This document shows, one piece after another, positions 6,705-13,045 of a stretch of DNA of 13,110 nt. Location: the NCBI GenBank assembly GCA_015663065.1, contig DQSX01000117.1:1-13110 (forward strand), given 5' to 3'. The notes below the pieces were generated by a model. That model saw only the letters and a list, made by a program, of their open reading frames with translations. It searched no databases and was not told the origin of the DNA. A program made the position numbers and the translations under genes. The DNA comes from Sulfurovum sp. (GTDB lineage: Bacteria > Campylobacterota > Campylobacteria > Campylobacterales > Sulfurovaceae). Every line of letters starts with the position of its first letter. Within the stretch, counting starts at the first letter, position 1.

Positions 6705-7676
6705 ATGAAAAAAATATGGATAGCAAGTGTAGCAGCGGCTGCAATAATAATGACAGGATGTGGCAGAAGCTCAAATCATAATGGAGGGCAGGATGGACAT
6801 ACAGGGAAACTTCCTGAAGGACTGACTTTTATAATGTTCGATAATGTCAGTGGTGATCAGTACAGTTATAACACGGAACATGACAAATTTGAAAATATGA
6901 ATGTTGAAGGTAAAAACTACAATATGACTGGTAAAAACGGTAAATTGGTTGTATGGACAGATCATATGAACGTAAATGGTGCAGAGACAGAAGAACAAAA
7001 AATAGTGATGCTTAATCATGATTACAATATCTTAATAGATGGCAATGTGACACATGAAAAATTTCATTATATTGGACACTTTCATGGAGAAGAGTTTGCT
7101 GCACACAGTGCAGACGAATTTGATCCTGCTCTGGAGATCAATGCGACTAAAATGGCAAAGAAACAAGCTACCCTTGACTCGCTAAATAAACATCTGTTAG
7201 AGCAAGAGGAGATTAGAGAGGAGCTTGAAGAGGCACTTTTAACTGTGCATGCAACAGGTGACTTGTGTAACTTTATTGTCTTTGGTGCGCATGAGGAGCA
7301 TGGAGAAGAGGGACATGAAGAGCATGCACATGAGGAGCATGGATCACCACATATTGCAGTGACAAGAGATGGTTATGTGTATGTATTTGAAGCGCTTGGT
7401 GAAAAAGGTTTAGTACAAGAGGGTGTGCACTTTTTACTCGACGGTGTAACAAATTGTCAAGAAAATGAGAGTGACATCATGCAAATTGGAGAGAATGGTG
7501 TAGCGATTTTCTCGGCAGAAACACAAAAAATCTATTTGGTTGATAAACATGGAGAAGATGCCGACTTCCATCTTCACACTACTGTAGAGATGGATGAACT
7601 AATGACTGCAGGGTTTAGACCTACATCTGTAGCTGCAATCGGAGAGGGGGAACATGACCATGATCACGATCACTAA
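6705..7676 (+). CDS. Histidine-rich periplasmic lipoprotein, candidate metal-binding protein
   Basis: The start at 6705 is chosen because AAGGA lies 6 bases upstream and the protein then begins with a lipoprotein signal peptide ending in the lipobox IMTGC (lipidated Cys19). An in-frame ATG at 6603 lies before the TATAAT box. The 323-residue product has alternating strand-like segments (for example GKLVVWTDH, HIAVTRDGYVYVFEAL, GVAIFSAETQKIYLVDK) that could form a beta-propeller-like fold. It also has three His clusters: HYIGHFHGEEFAAH (121-134), seven His between 196 and 216, and HDHDHDH at the C-terminus (317-323). C188 and C251 could form a disulfide. The design recalls zinc chaperones such as AztD, but I do not recognise the family. 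Its coding sequence overlaps the receptor gene by 23 bases, so the two are probably made together. Confidence 0.75.
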   Translation: MKKIWIASVAAAAIIMTGCGRSSNHNGGQDGHTGKLPEGLTFIMFDNVSGDQYSYNTEHDKFENMNVEGKNYNMTGKNGKLVVWTDHMNVNGAETEEQKIVMLNHDYNILIDGNVTHEKFHYIGHFHGEEFAAHSADEFDPALEINATKMAKKQATLDSLNKHLLEQEEIREELEEALLTVHATGDLCNFIVFGAHEEHGEEGHEEHAHEEHGSPHIAVTRDGYVYVFEALGEKGLVQEGVHFLLDGVTNCQENESDIMQIGENGVAIFSAETQKIYLVDKHGEDADFHLHTTVEMDELMTAGFRPTSVAAIGEGEHDHDHDH

Positions 7677-9768
7677 ATCTTACTTATCTGTCACTGCATC
7701 TCTATTGCTTGTGGGCACATCTGTGTTTGCAGATGAAGTAGAGCTTGGGCAGATCGATGTAGAGGCACACAGTATTCATCAGCAAGAGGATGAGGTCTCT
7801 TATACTACATCGCAGACTACGGATACTTTGGCAAATCACACATCAGGTCAAACACTGGGAGATTACCTCTCGAGTCAATTGGGGGTCGATAGTGCAAGCT
7901 ATGGTCCTGCAGTTGGAAGACCCGTAGTACGGGGTATGGAAGGGTATCGTGTTGGTATCGTGCAGGGAGGAGTCATGCTTAATGATCTCTCTGCGATGAG
8001 TCAGGACCACGCAGTAGGATTAAATGCCAGAGCAGCAGAACGCATTGAACTGGTAAAAGGACCGGCATCTTTGCTTTACGGGTCTTACAGTGGTGGTGTT
8101 GTGCGTACCCTTGGAGAAGAACATGAGGCAAAATTACCTAAAAAAGGTCTCTCTTTAGACGCATCTCTGTCTACGAATTCTGATACAGGTTTTGGAACTA
8201 CAAGCATTAAAAGTGCTTATGCTTTGGATGATTACTCACTTAACTTGAATTACTATCGTAATGAAGCAGATTCTTATCACAGTGTGGGAGAGCTTGTACC
8301 TGATTCTGATACATTCAGCGAACAGCTTCATGCTGTGTTAGGCTGGAAGATATCGTCCATACACACTGTCAAGGTTTATGCAGATACGATGAATAAAGAG
8401 TATGGTATCCCTAATTCAACTTCAGATCGTACAGATATCCTCATGGATCAGAAACGTTACGGTGTTGTGCTTCACAGTGAATCTATAGGAGAATTAAAAA
8501 ATGTGGTCACTGAGTATCAGTACAGTGATTATACGCATTTTGAACGTGAAGGTGGAAGATATGATGGTGCTTTCGCTCAGGAACAACAGAGTTTAAGTAG
8601 CGAATTTGACTATAAAATTTCTGAAAACACAGATCTTAGTTTTCGTTTGGAGTGGGTAGGGAATACACTTAAAGTCTGTCATGAACACGGCAGATGTGAA
8701 ACATTTGAAGATGGCATTAGAACAAGTGCAGAAGATGGGCGTTCCCTTCTTAATTATTACACACTTACGGGGATCCCTTATTCTCATGGGCATCCAATGC
8801 CAAATACAGAGGAGCAGAAGATCCTTTTGGCCCCAAATATCAAGCACTATTTCAGTGAAACAGATGAGCTCAGTCTGGCAGCTAACATTGTAGCCAGAAG
8901 TCTCACTCCGGATCCTGTGAATATGCAGGAGACATGGCTCATGCATAAGAGTGTTGACCCTGACTACTACAATGAAGACAAAAAAGTGGCAGTCAGTCTT
9001 TCTGCAGGATGGTGGCACAGTTGGAGTGAAAAGTTGACGACACAGTCCTCTTTGGCATATATGGAGCGTTTACCCTCTTCTCAAGAGTTGTTCTGGAATG
9101 GCTTTCACCATGCTACAGAGAGTTATATTTTAGGAGATAGAGATCTCGATAAAGAGAAATCGGTCAACCTTGATATAGATGCCGTCTATAAACACAATGA
9201 TGACCTTTCATCCAGAGTAAGCTTCTACTATTATGATTTTGACAACTATATCTATCAATCCCCGCTTGTTGATGGAAATGGTCATCCGGTATCGGATCCA
9301 TTTCACCAAACCGAGGTTTGGAAAGTGCAAGGTGAAGCGGCATCCATTTATGGTCTGGGTATTGAAGAGAAATATAAAAAGACAATAGGACTACATGCCC
9401 TGACGCTCACAGCACAATTAAACTTTTTGAAGGGTAAATTGGACAGTGGCGGGTATATCCCGAGAATGTCTCCTTATAATGCGACATTTTGTCTTGAACA
9501 TGATTATGCGGGACTGCATAGTGAACTTACCTATAAGTGGGTAGATGAAAGCCGTAATGTAGCGCAGAATGAAACCACTACAGATGGTTACAATATGTTG
9601 GACTTTGCCGCTAACTATCATTATGATCTGAGCAGCGGATCTCTTGAATTTTGGTTAAAAGCAAATAACCTGACGGATGTTTTGGCTAAAAACCATCTCT
9701 CTTTTCTTAAAGAGACTGCACCGTTACAGGGTAGATCAGTGACGCTGGGGATCGATTATAAATTTTAA
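7654..9768 (+). CDS. TonB-dependent outer-membrane receptor, ZnuD-like (zinc or other metal uptake)
   Basis: The 704-residue protein has a signal peptide cut after A26 (SVFA-D) and a TonB-box-like segment (about 30-38, LGQIDVEA). Its plug domain contains GRPVVRGMEGYRVGIVQGG and AERIELVKGPASLLYGSYSGGVV. A 22-strand-type barrel follows, ending in Phe. Near-C-terminal NLTD...SFLKETAPLQGRSVTLGIDYKF and the ELFWNGFHHATESYILGDRDLDKE segment closely match ZnuD-type receptors. A predicted external loop holds CHEHGRC (342-348) and a later HGHPMP, suited to metal capture. The plug reads GGVVRTLG where many relatives have GGVVNV. The start codon lies inside the last codons of the His-rich lipoprotein gene, with GGAG/GAGGGGG upstream. 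Zinc is the most likely substrate; other metals are not excluded. Confidence 0.85.
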   Translation: MTMITITKSYLSVTASLLLVGTSVFADEVELGQIDVEAHSIHQQEDEVSYTTSQTTDTLANHTSGQTLGDYLSSQLGVDSASYGPAVGRPVVRGMEGYRVGIVQGGVMLNDLSAMSQDHAVGLNARAAERIELVKGPASLLYGSYSGGVVRTLGEEHEAKLPKKGLSLDASLSTNSDTGFGTTSIKSAYALDDYSLNLNYYRNEADSYHSVGELVPDSDTFSEQLHAVLGWKISSIHTVKVYADTMNKEYGIPNSTSDRTDILMDQKRYGVVLHSESIGELKNVVTEYQYSDYTHFEREGGRYDGAFAQEQQSLSSEFDYKISENTDLSFRLEWVGNTLKVCHEHGRCETFEDGIRTSAEDGRSLLNYYTLTGIPYSHGHPMPNTEEQKILLAPNIKHYFSETDELSLAANIVARSLTPDPVNMQETWLMHKSVDPDYYNEDKKVAVSLSAGWWHSWSEKLTTQSSLAYMERLPSSQELFWNGFHHATESYILGDRDLDKEKSVNLDIDAVYKHNDDLSSRVSFYYYDFDNYIYQSPLVDGNGHPVSDPFHQTEVWKVQGEAASIYGLGIEEKYKKTIGLHALTLTAQLNFLKGKLDSGGYIPRMSPYNATFCLEHDYAGLHSELTYKWVDESRNVAQNETTTDGYNMLDFAANYHYDLSSGSLEFWLKANNLTDVLAKNHLSFLKETAPLQGRSVTLGIDYKF

Positions 9769-9769
9769 T

Positions 9770-9794
9770 ACTAAGGTGAGTTATTTACCTTAGT
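9770..9794 (+). terminator. Probable terminator after the receptor gene
   Basis: An 8-bp perfect stem (ACTAAGGT / ACCTTAGT) with a 9-base loop starts 2 bases after the receptor stop codon and is followed by GTTTCTT, a short T-rich stretch. Confidence 0.6.
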
Positions 9795-9851
9795 GTTTCT
9801 TATGTCTACTTTTTTAGATACAATATAAAAATATTATTTATGAGGACAACC

Positions 9852-10112
9852 ATGACATCAGCAGACAAATTAAAAAACCTTTTAGAACTTGAGATCATTC
9901 CCGATCTTGAAGTAGCCATTGATGAGCTTTTCTCAGCTATTGACAAAGCAAAATCAGCATCTAAAGAGCAAAAAGAAGACCTTGAAGAGATGCGTGAAAT
10001 GCGTACAGAGTGTTTTGCCATCGTTGAAGAGCTTGGACGCGATGAGCTTGAAGAAGATGAGATCGAAGAGCTTTTGGCTGAACTTATAGAGATGAAAACA
10101 GAAGAAGAGTAA
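9852..10112 (+). CDS. Small acidic helical protein, unknown function
   Basis: The start is set at ATG 9852 because AGGA (9843-9846) lies 5 bases upstream; an in-frame ATG at 9840 has no ribosome site. The 86 residues are almost all helix-forming and strongly acidic (C-terminal segment ELEEDEIEELLAELIEM). Heptad-like Leu/Ile spacing suggests a coiled coil or helical hairpin. There is one Cys, in RTECFAIVEE, and no signal peptide or membrane segment, so it is likely cytosolic. Candidate -10 boxes TACAAT (9819-9824) or TATAAA lie just upstream. It appears to be a single-gene unit ending in a hairpin shared with metE. I do not recognise the family. The strong start region and clean boundaries make it likely to be real. 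Confidence 0.75.
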   Translation: MTSADKLKNLLELEIIPDLEVAIDELFSAIDKAKSASKEQKEDLEEMREMRTECFAIVEELGRDELEEDEIEELLAELIEMKTEEE

Positions 10113-10124
10113 AAACTCTTCTTC
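10101..10124. terminator. Bidirectional hairpin between the acidic-protein gene and metE
   Basis: GAAGAAGAGT (10101-10110) pairs perfectly over 10 bp with ACTCTTCTTC (10115-10124) around an AAAA loop. The left arm is the end of the acidic-protein gene (EEE plus the first base of the stop codon). The stem sits 12 bases beyond the metE stop on the other strand. Flanking DNA is moderately T-rich on both sides, so it could end both converging transcripts. Confidence 0.6.
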
Positions 10125-10136
10125 ATTGGCTATATT

Positions 10137-12410
10137 TTAAAGTTTAGTTCTTGCTATTTCCACGGCTTTCACCATATTTTCCAAACTAGGTTTTACCTCT
10201 TCCCATTTACGTGTTTTTAATCCACAATCAGGATTTATCCATAGTTGTTCTTTGGGCAGTACTTCAAGTAGTAGTTCAATTTGTTTGACAATCTCTTCTA
10301 CACTAGGTATTCTAGGTGAATGTATATCGTAAACTCCAGGACCAACTTCTTGTTTGTATCCTACTTCTTTAAAAATCTTTAGCAGTTCATTTCCAGACCT
10401 TGCAGTCTCTATAGAAATAACATCCGCATCCATATCTTCTATGGTACGTATGATGTCATTGAACTCAGAGTAACACATGTGTGTATGTATTTGTGTCTCT
10501 TTTTTAGCAGAACTTACTGCAATTTTAAAATCTCTTACTGCCCATTTTTCATAGGTACCTATATTCTCTTTTCGTAGAGGATAACCCTCTTTAAAGGCCG
10601 CTTCATCTACCTGTATGATCTTTATACCGGCATTTTGTAAGTCATTTATCTCATCACTTAATGCAACAGCTATCTGTTTAGAAACTTCAGATCTTGGCAT
10701 ATCATCTCTTATAAATGACCAGTTGAGTATAGTTACCGGACCAGTAAGCATACCTTTCATAATACGCTCTGTTTTACTCTGTGCATAGGTCATCCAATCA
10801 ATAGTCATAGGTTTTGGACGGCTAATGTCACCATAGATAAATGGTGGCTTTACACATCGGCTTCCATAACTCTGAACCCAGCCATTCTGAGAAAATCCAT
10901 AGCCCTCAAGCTGCTCACCAAAGTATTCCACCATATCATTGCGTTCCGGCTCTCCATGTACCAGTATCTCGATGCCACACTCTTCTTGAAAAGCTATGCA
11001 GTCATCAATGTAATTTTTCATCTCGTATTCATAGGCATCTTTACTTATGGTAGCTTTTTTGAAGTCTGCTCTTGCTTTTCTTACTTCAGGGGTTTGAGGA
11101 AAAGAACCTATGGTCGTTGTAGCCATATCTTTGTATCCCAGTAACTTTTTTTGAATTTTTATGCGCTCCTCATAACTGCCGTCTCTTTGTAATTTTGTAA
11201 AGCTTTTTACTCTGTTTTGTACTTCAGTATTATGAATACGAATAGAATTTTTTCTTTTATAGTTTGCTTCTATATTTGCTTCATAAGCTTCTTTTTCTTC
11301 ATTTGTGAAGTTTGAAACTCCTTCAAAGAAGAATTTTGAGAGTAGTGAAATTTCAGAGAGTTTTTCAACACTATAAGAAAGCCAATCTTTAATCTCTTTA
11401 TCCATTTTTTCTTCATATTTTAGACTAAATGGTGTATGCAGTAAAGAGCATGACGAAGAGACTATGATGTTTTCTTTATTGAAGATTTCAGAAATTTCTG
11501 CAAGAAGTGATGCTGATACTTGTATATTGTTTTTCCAAATGTTCCTGGCATCTACTACTCCGGCAATGAGATGTTTTCCACTTTCCTCTATACGTTTTAA
11601 GCTCTCTATGTTTTTGGCTCCATAAAGAAAATCAAGTCCAATTCCCCAAATAGGTGTATGTACTAAAACTTTTGTTGCTTCGTTGGAATGTTCAAAATAT
11701 GTCGTTACGACTATCTTAATGTTATCAGATACTCTTGCCAATGTATCATAACAAGGCTTGATGAGACTTAATACTTTTGGTTCTATATCTTTGACAAAGA
11801 CAGGTTCGTCAATTTGTATAGTAATATCATCATCAAGTTCTGAAATCTCTTTTATAAGTGCTGCATAGAGGGGTAGGATTTTATGAAAAAATTCATAAGT
11901 ATCTCCTTTATCCACTCTTTTTGAAAGTCCTAAAAACGTGATAGGGCCTATGAGATTGATCTTGGTTTTTATCCCAAGTTCTTTAGCCTCTTTATACTCA
12001 GATAAGATCTTTGAAGTATTGAGTTTATAGTTATCCGATAGGGAAAGTTCAGGTACGATGTAGTGGTAATTCGTATTAAACCACTTGGTCATTTCCATTG
12101 CAACGGCATCTTTATTGCCTCTTGCCATAGAGAAGTATAGATCTTCATTTTGAAGTCCTTCAAATCTTTTGGGAATCGCTCCCAACATGATAGCGGTATC
12201 AAGCATATTGTCATAGAGTGAAAAGTCGTTTGATGAGATGTAGTCTATGCCTGCCCCTTTTTGATAGTTCCAGTGTCTTTTTTTAAGTGAAGAAGCTACT
12301 TTTACTACTTCAGAAAATGGACACTCTTTTGCCCAAAAGAGCTCCAATACTTTTTTTAATTCTCTCTGTTCTCCAATTCTTGGAAATCCTACTACGTAAT
12401 TTTTTGACAT
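10137..12410 (-). CDS. metE: Cobalamin-independent methionine synthase
   Basis: MetE transfers a methyl group from 5-methyltetrahydropteroyl-triglutamate to homocysteine in the cytosol, the last step of methionine synthesis. The 757-residue length matches the two-barrel family. The N-terminal barrel starts with VVGFPRIGEQRELKKVLE. The C-terminal barrel carries all four zinc ligands: H644 and C646 (IHTHMCYSEF), E668 (ISIETARSG) and C729 (NPDCGLKTRKW). These are offset by 3 from E. coli H641, C643, E665 and C726. The linker TTTIGSFPQTPEVRKAR marks the second barrel. AAAGGATG precedes the ATG. The gene is alone on this strand here, and a long inverted repeat lies 30-64 bases ahead of its start. 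No truncation is seen. Confidence 0.96.
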   Translation of the reverse strand: MSKNYVVGFPRIGEQRELKKVLELFWAKECPFSEVVKVASSLKKRHWNYQKGAGIDYISSNDFSLYDNMLDTAIMLGAIPKRFEGLQNEDLYFSMARGNKDAVAMEMTKWFNTNYHYIVPELSLSDNYKLNTSKILSEYKEAKELGIKTKINLIGPITFLGLSKRVDKGDTYEFFHKILPLYAALIKEISELDDDITIQIDEPVFVKDIEPKVLSLIKPCYDTLARVSDNIKIVVTTYFEHSNEATKVLVHTPIWGIGLDFLYGAKNIESLKRIEESGKHLIAGVVDARNIWKNNIQVSASLLAEISEIFNKENIIVSSSCSLLHTPFSLKYEEKMDKEIKDWLSYSVEKLSEISLLSKFFFEGVSNFTNEEKEAYEANIEANYKRKNSIRIHNTEVQNRVKSFTKLQRDGSYEERIKIQKKLLGYKDMATTTIGSFPQTPEVRKARADFKKATISKDAYEYEMKNYIDDCIAFQEECGIEILVHGEPERNDMVEYFGEQLEGYGFSQNGWVQSYGSRCVKPPFIYGDISRPKPMTIDWMTYAQSKTERIMKGMLTGPVTILNWSFIRDDMPRSEVSKQIAVALSDEINDLQNAGIKIIQVDEAAFKEGYPLRKENIGTYEKWAVRDFKIAVSSAKKETQIHTHMCYSEFNDIIRTIEDMDADVISIETARSGNELLKIFKEVGYKQEVGPGVYDIHSPRIPSVEEIVKQIELLLEVLPKEQLWINPDCGLKTRKWEEVKPSLENMVKAVEIARTKL

Positions 12411-12439
12411 GCGTCATCCTTTAATATATGTATCCAAAT

Positions 12440-12474
12440 CATGCACTAGAAAATAGATAGAATTCTAGTGTATG
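12440..12474. repeat. 12-bp inverted repeat in the metE leader/promoter
   Basis: CATGCACTAGAA (12440-12451) and TTCTAGTGTATG (12463-12474) form a 12-bp inverted repeat with one mismatch (G-U on + strand RNA) around an 11-base spacer. A leftward -10-like TAGAAT (12462-12467) lies within the right arm. It is either an operator for a metE regulator or a leader-RNA hairpin. Confidence 0.5.
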
Positions 12475-12508
12475 GCTTTAGATAAAATGTGTTTATAGAG
12501 TGTTCTTG

Positions 12509-12676
12509 ATGGTTAAAGTTTTAAAAAAGGATGTGTGGAGGGTGTACACCAGTACGTCTAAATGCAAAATACGTACAGTAAAAAGGGCATCTAGGGATGT
12601 AATGGTTTAAAAGTAGTGTCATTCTTGTTTTAAGTTTGAAGAAACAATTACAGTGACATGCTTTTACACGAACTAA
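12509..12676 (+). pseudogene. Possible eroded small gene with two in-frame stops
   Basis: From ATG 12509 a frame runs 33 codons (MVKVLKKDVWRVYTS..., ending RASRDVMV) to TAA 12608-12610. After AAG comes TAG 12614-12616, and the frame then continues as CHSCFKFEETITV... to TAA 12674-12676. The composition on both sides of the stops looks protein-like, with a CxxC motif. The final TAA is followed 2 bases later by the strong ribosome site of the next small ORF, as in a two-gene unit. No clear ribosome site precedes 12509. It may be a decayed gene or chance. Confidence 0.22.
12541..12576. repeat. Palindrome and adjacent hairpin
   Basis: GGTGTACACC (12541-12550) is a perfect 10-base palindrome. It is followed at once by GTACGT (12552-12557) and ACGTAC (12571-12576), a 6-bp stem with a 13-base loop. 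Function unknown. Confidence 0.3.
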
Positions 12677-12689
12677 AGGAGAATCAGCA

Positions 12690-12758
12690 ATGGCATTAAA
12701 TAGACGTAAAAATAACGATGACATAAATACTCCTACTAATAAATTTGAGAAATTGTAG
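12690..12758 (+). CDS. Candidate 22-codon small ORF
   Basis: ATG 12690 is preceded by a strong Shine-Dalgarno sequence AAAGGAG (12675-12681) at 8-base spacing. The frame encodes a 22-residue hydrophilic peptide starting MALNRRKNNDD and ending NKFEKL, then TAG. It has no membrane segment and is not a Cys-, Met- or Thr-run leader peptide of an attenuator. It lies 79 bases before the riboswitch on the same strand. It may be a true small protein, the second part of a decayed two-gene unit, or the head of a truncated gene. I do not recognise it. Confidence 0.35.
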   Translation: MALNRRKNNDDINTPTNKFEKL

Positions 12759-12786
12759 CACAATTTTTTTTAAATATATAAAAAGT

Positions 12787-12819
12787 ATACAATTAAGACT
12801 ATATTTATCTTAATTGTAT
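12787..12819. repeat. Perfect 12-bp inverted repeat over the riboswitch promoter
   Basis: ATACAATTAAGA (12787-12798) and TCTTAATTGTAT (12808-12819) are exact inverse copies around a 9-base spacer. The repeat covers the -35 to -10 zone of the candidate promoter for the riboswitch transcript, so it looks like a repressor operator. A weak terminator hairpin is the alternative. Confidence 0.5.
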
Positions 12820-12822
12820 TAT
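12817..12822 (+). promoter_or_regulatory. Candidate -10 box for the TPP-riboswitch transcript
   Basis: TATTAT, in the context TTGTATTATATTGACAT, would place the transcript start near 12829-12832, a few bases before riboswitch helix P1. The nearby TTGACA (12824-12829) cannot serve as a -35, because its -10 would fall inside the aptamer. Confidence 0.4.
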
Positions 12823-12837
12823 ATTGACATTATCAAC

Positions 12838-12941
12838 CTCTCGGGGTGCTATATGTCTTTGTAAAAGGATGTGTGGCTGAGATAGCAGTAGATTGCTTGA
12901 CCCGTTGAACTTGAACTGGCTAGAACCAGCGTAAGGAAGAG
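12838..12941 (+). ncRNA. TPP (THI-element) riboswitch
   Basis: The aptamer shows the conserved thiamine pyrophosphate signature in order: P1 5' strand CTCT and CGGGGTGCT, then CTGAGA (12877-12882), then GACCCGTTGAACTTGAACTGG, then CTAGAACCAGCGTAAGGAAG. The CUGAGA bulge binds the pyrimidine. The ACCCNUUGAAC/CUGG...CCAGCGUA half forms the pyrophosphate-binding arm. P1 closes with CTCT (12838-12841) and AGAG (12938-12941). It lies 104 bases before the start of the next gene, and its downstream leader contains a likely translation-control switch (12935-13040). Confidence 0.95.
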
Positions 12942-13040
12942 ACTTGTACTTAAATTTTAATTATAAATAATTTTATTTATATCTACTAAATTTTCTACTC
13001 CTCTTCCCAACAAAATTTAATATACATAATTTTAAGGGAA
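12935..13040 (+). promoter_or_regulatory. Riboswitch expression platform with alternative pairings over the ribosome site
   Basis: CTCTTCC (13001-13007) can pair perfectly over 7 bp with GGAAGAG (12935-12941), the 3' strand of aptamer helix P1. The overlapping TTCCC (13004-13008) can instead pair with GGGAA (13036-13040), the Shine-Dalgarno sequence. That second hairpin is extended by AAAATT (13012-13017) with AATTTT (13028-13033). The two states are mutually exclusive, so TPP binding (P1 formed) would free CTCTTCCC to hide the ribosome site. No terminator T-run follows, which favours control of translation. Confidence 0.6.
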
Positions 13041-13045
13041 ACAAC

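Larger units (their letters stand above)
12411..12837. other. Structured intergenic region between metE and the TPP riboswitch
   Basis: This 427-base stretch has no gene longer than about 33 uninterrupted codons in a credible frame. It holds the metE leader, two long inverted repeats (12440-12474 and 12787-12819), a palindrome plus hairpin (12541-12576), a stop-broken small frame (12509-12676), a 22-codon ORF (12690-12758) and the promoter of the riboswitch transcript. These are described separately. Confidence 0.6.

Noticed and set aside
8593..9018. 141-codon leftward ORF inside the receptor gene
   Set aside because: Shadow frame of a confidently identified receptor, with no start signal.
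9806..10126. 106-codon leftward ORF opposite the acidic-protein gene
   Set aside because: It is a Ser-rich shadow caused by antisense Glu/Asp codons. The + strand frame has a ribosome site and natural composition.
12521..12763. 80-codon leftward ORF in the metE/riboswitch gap
   Set aside because: It has no ribosome site and an unusual Cys/His/Phe-rich composition with no motif. The opposite strand has a better-supported small ORF with a strong Shine-Dalgarno sequence. Not fully excluded.
12824..12829. TTGACA as a -35 box
   Set aside because: A -10 at normal spacing would fall inside the TPP aptamer, so a transcript from it would lack the riboswitch 5' strand.
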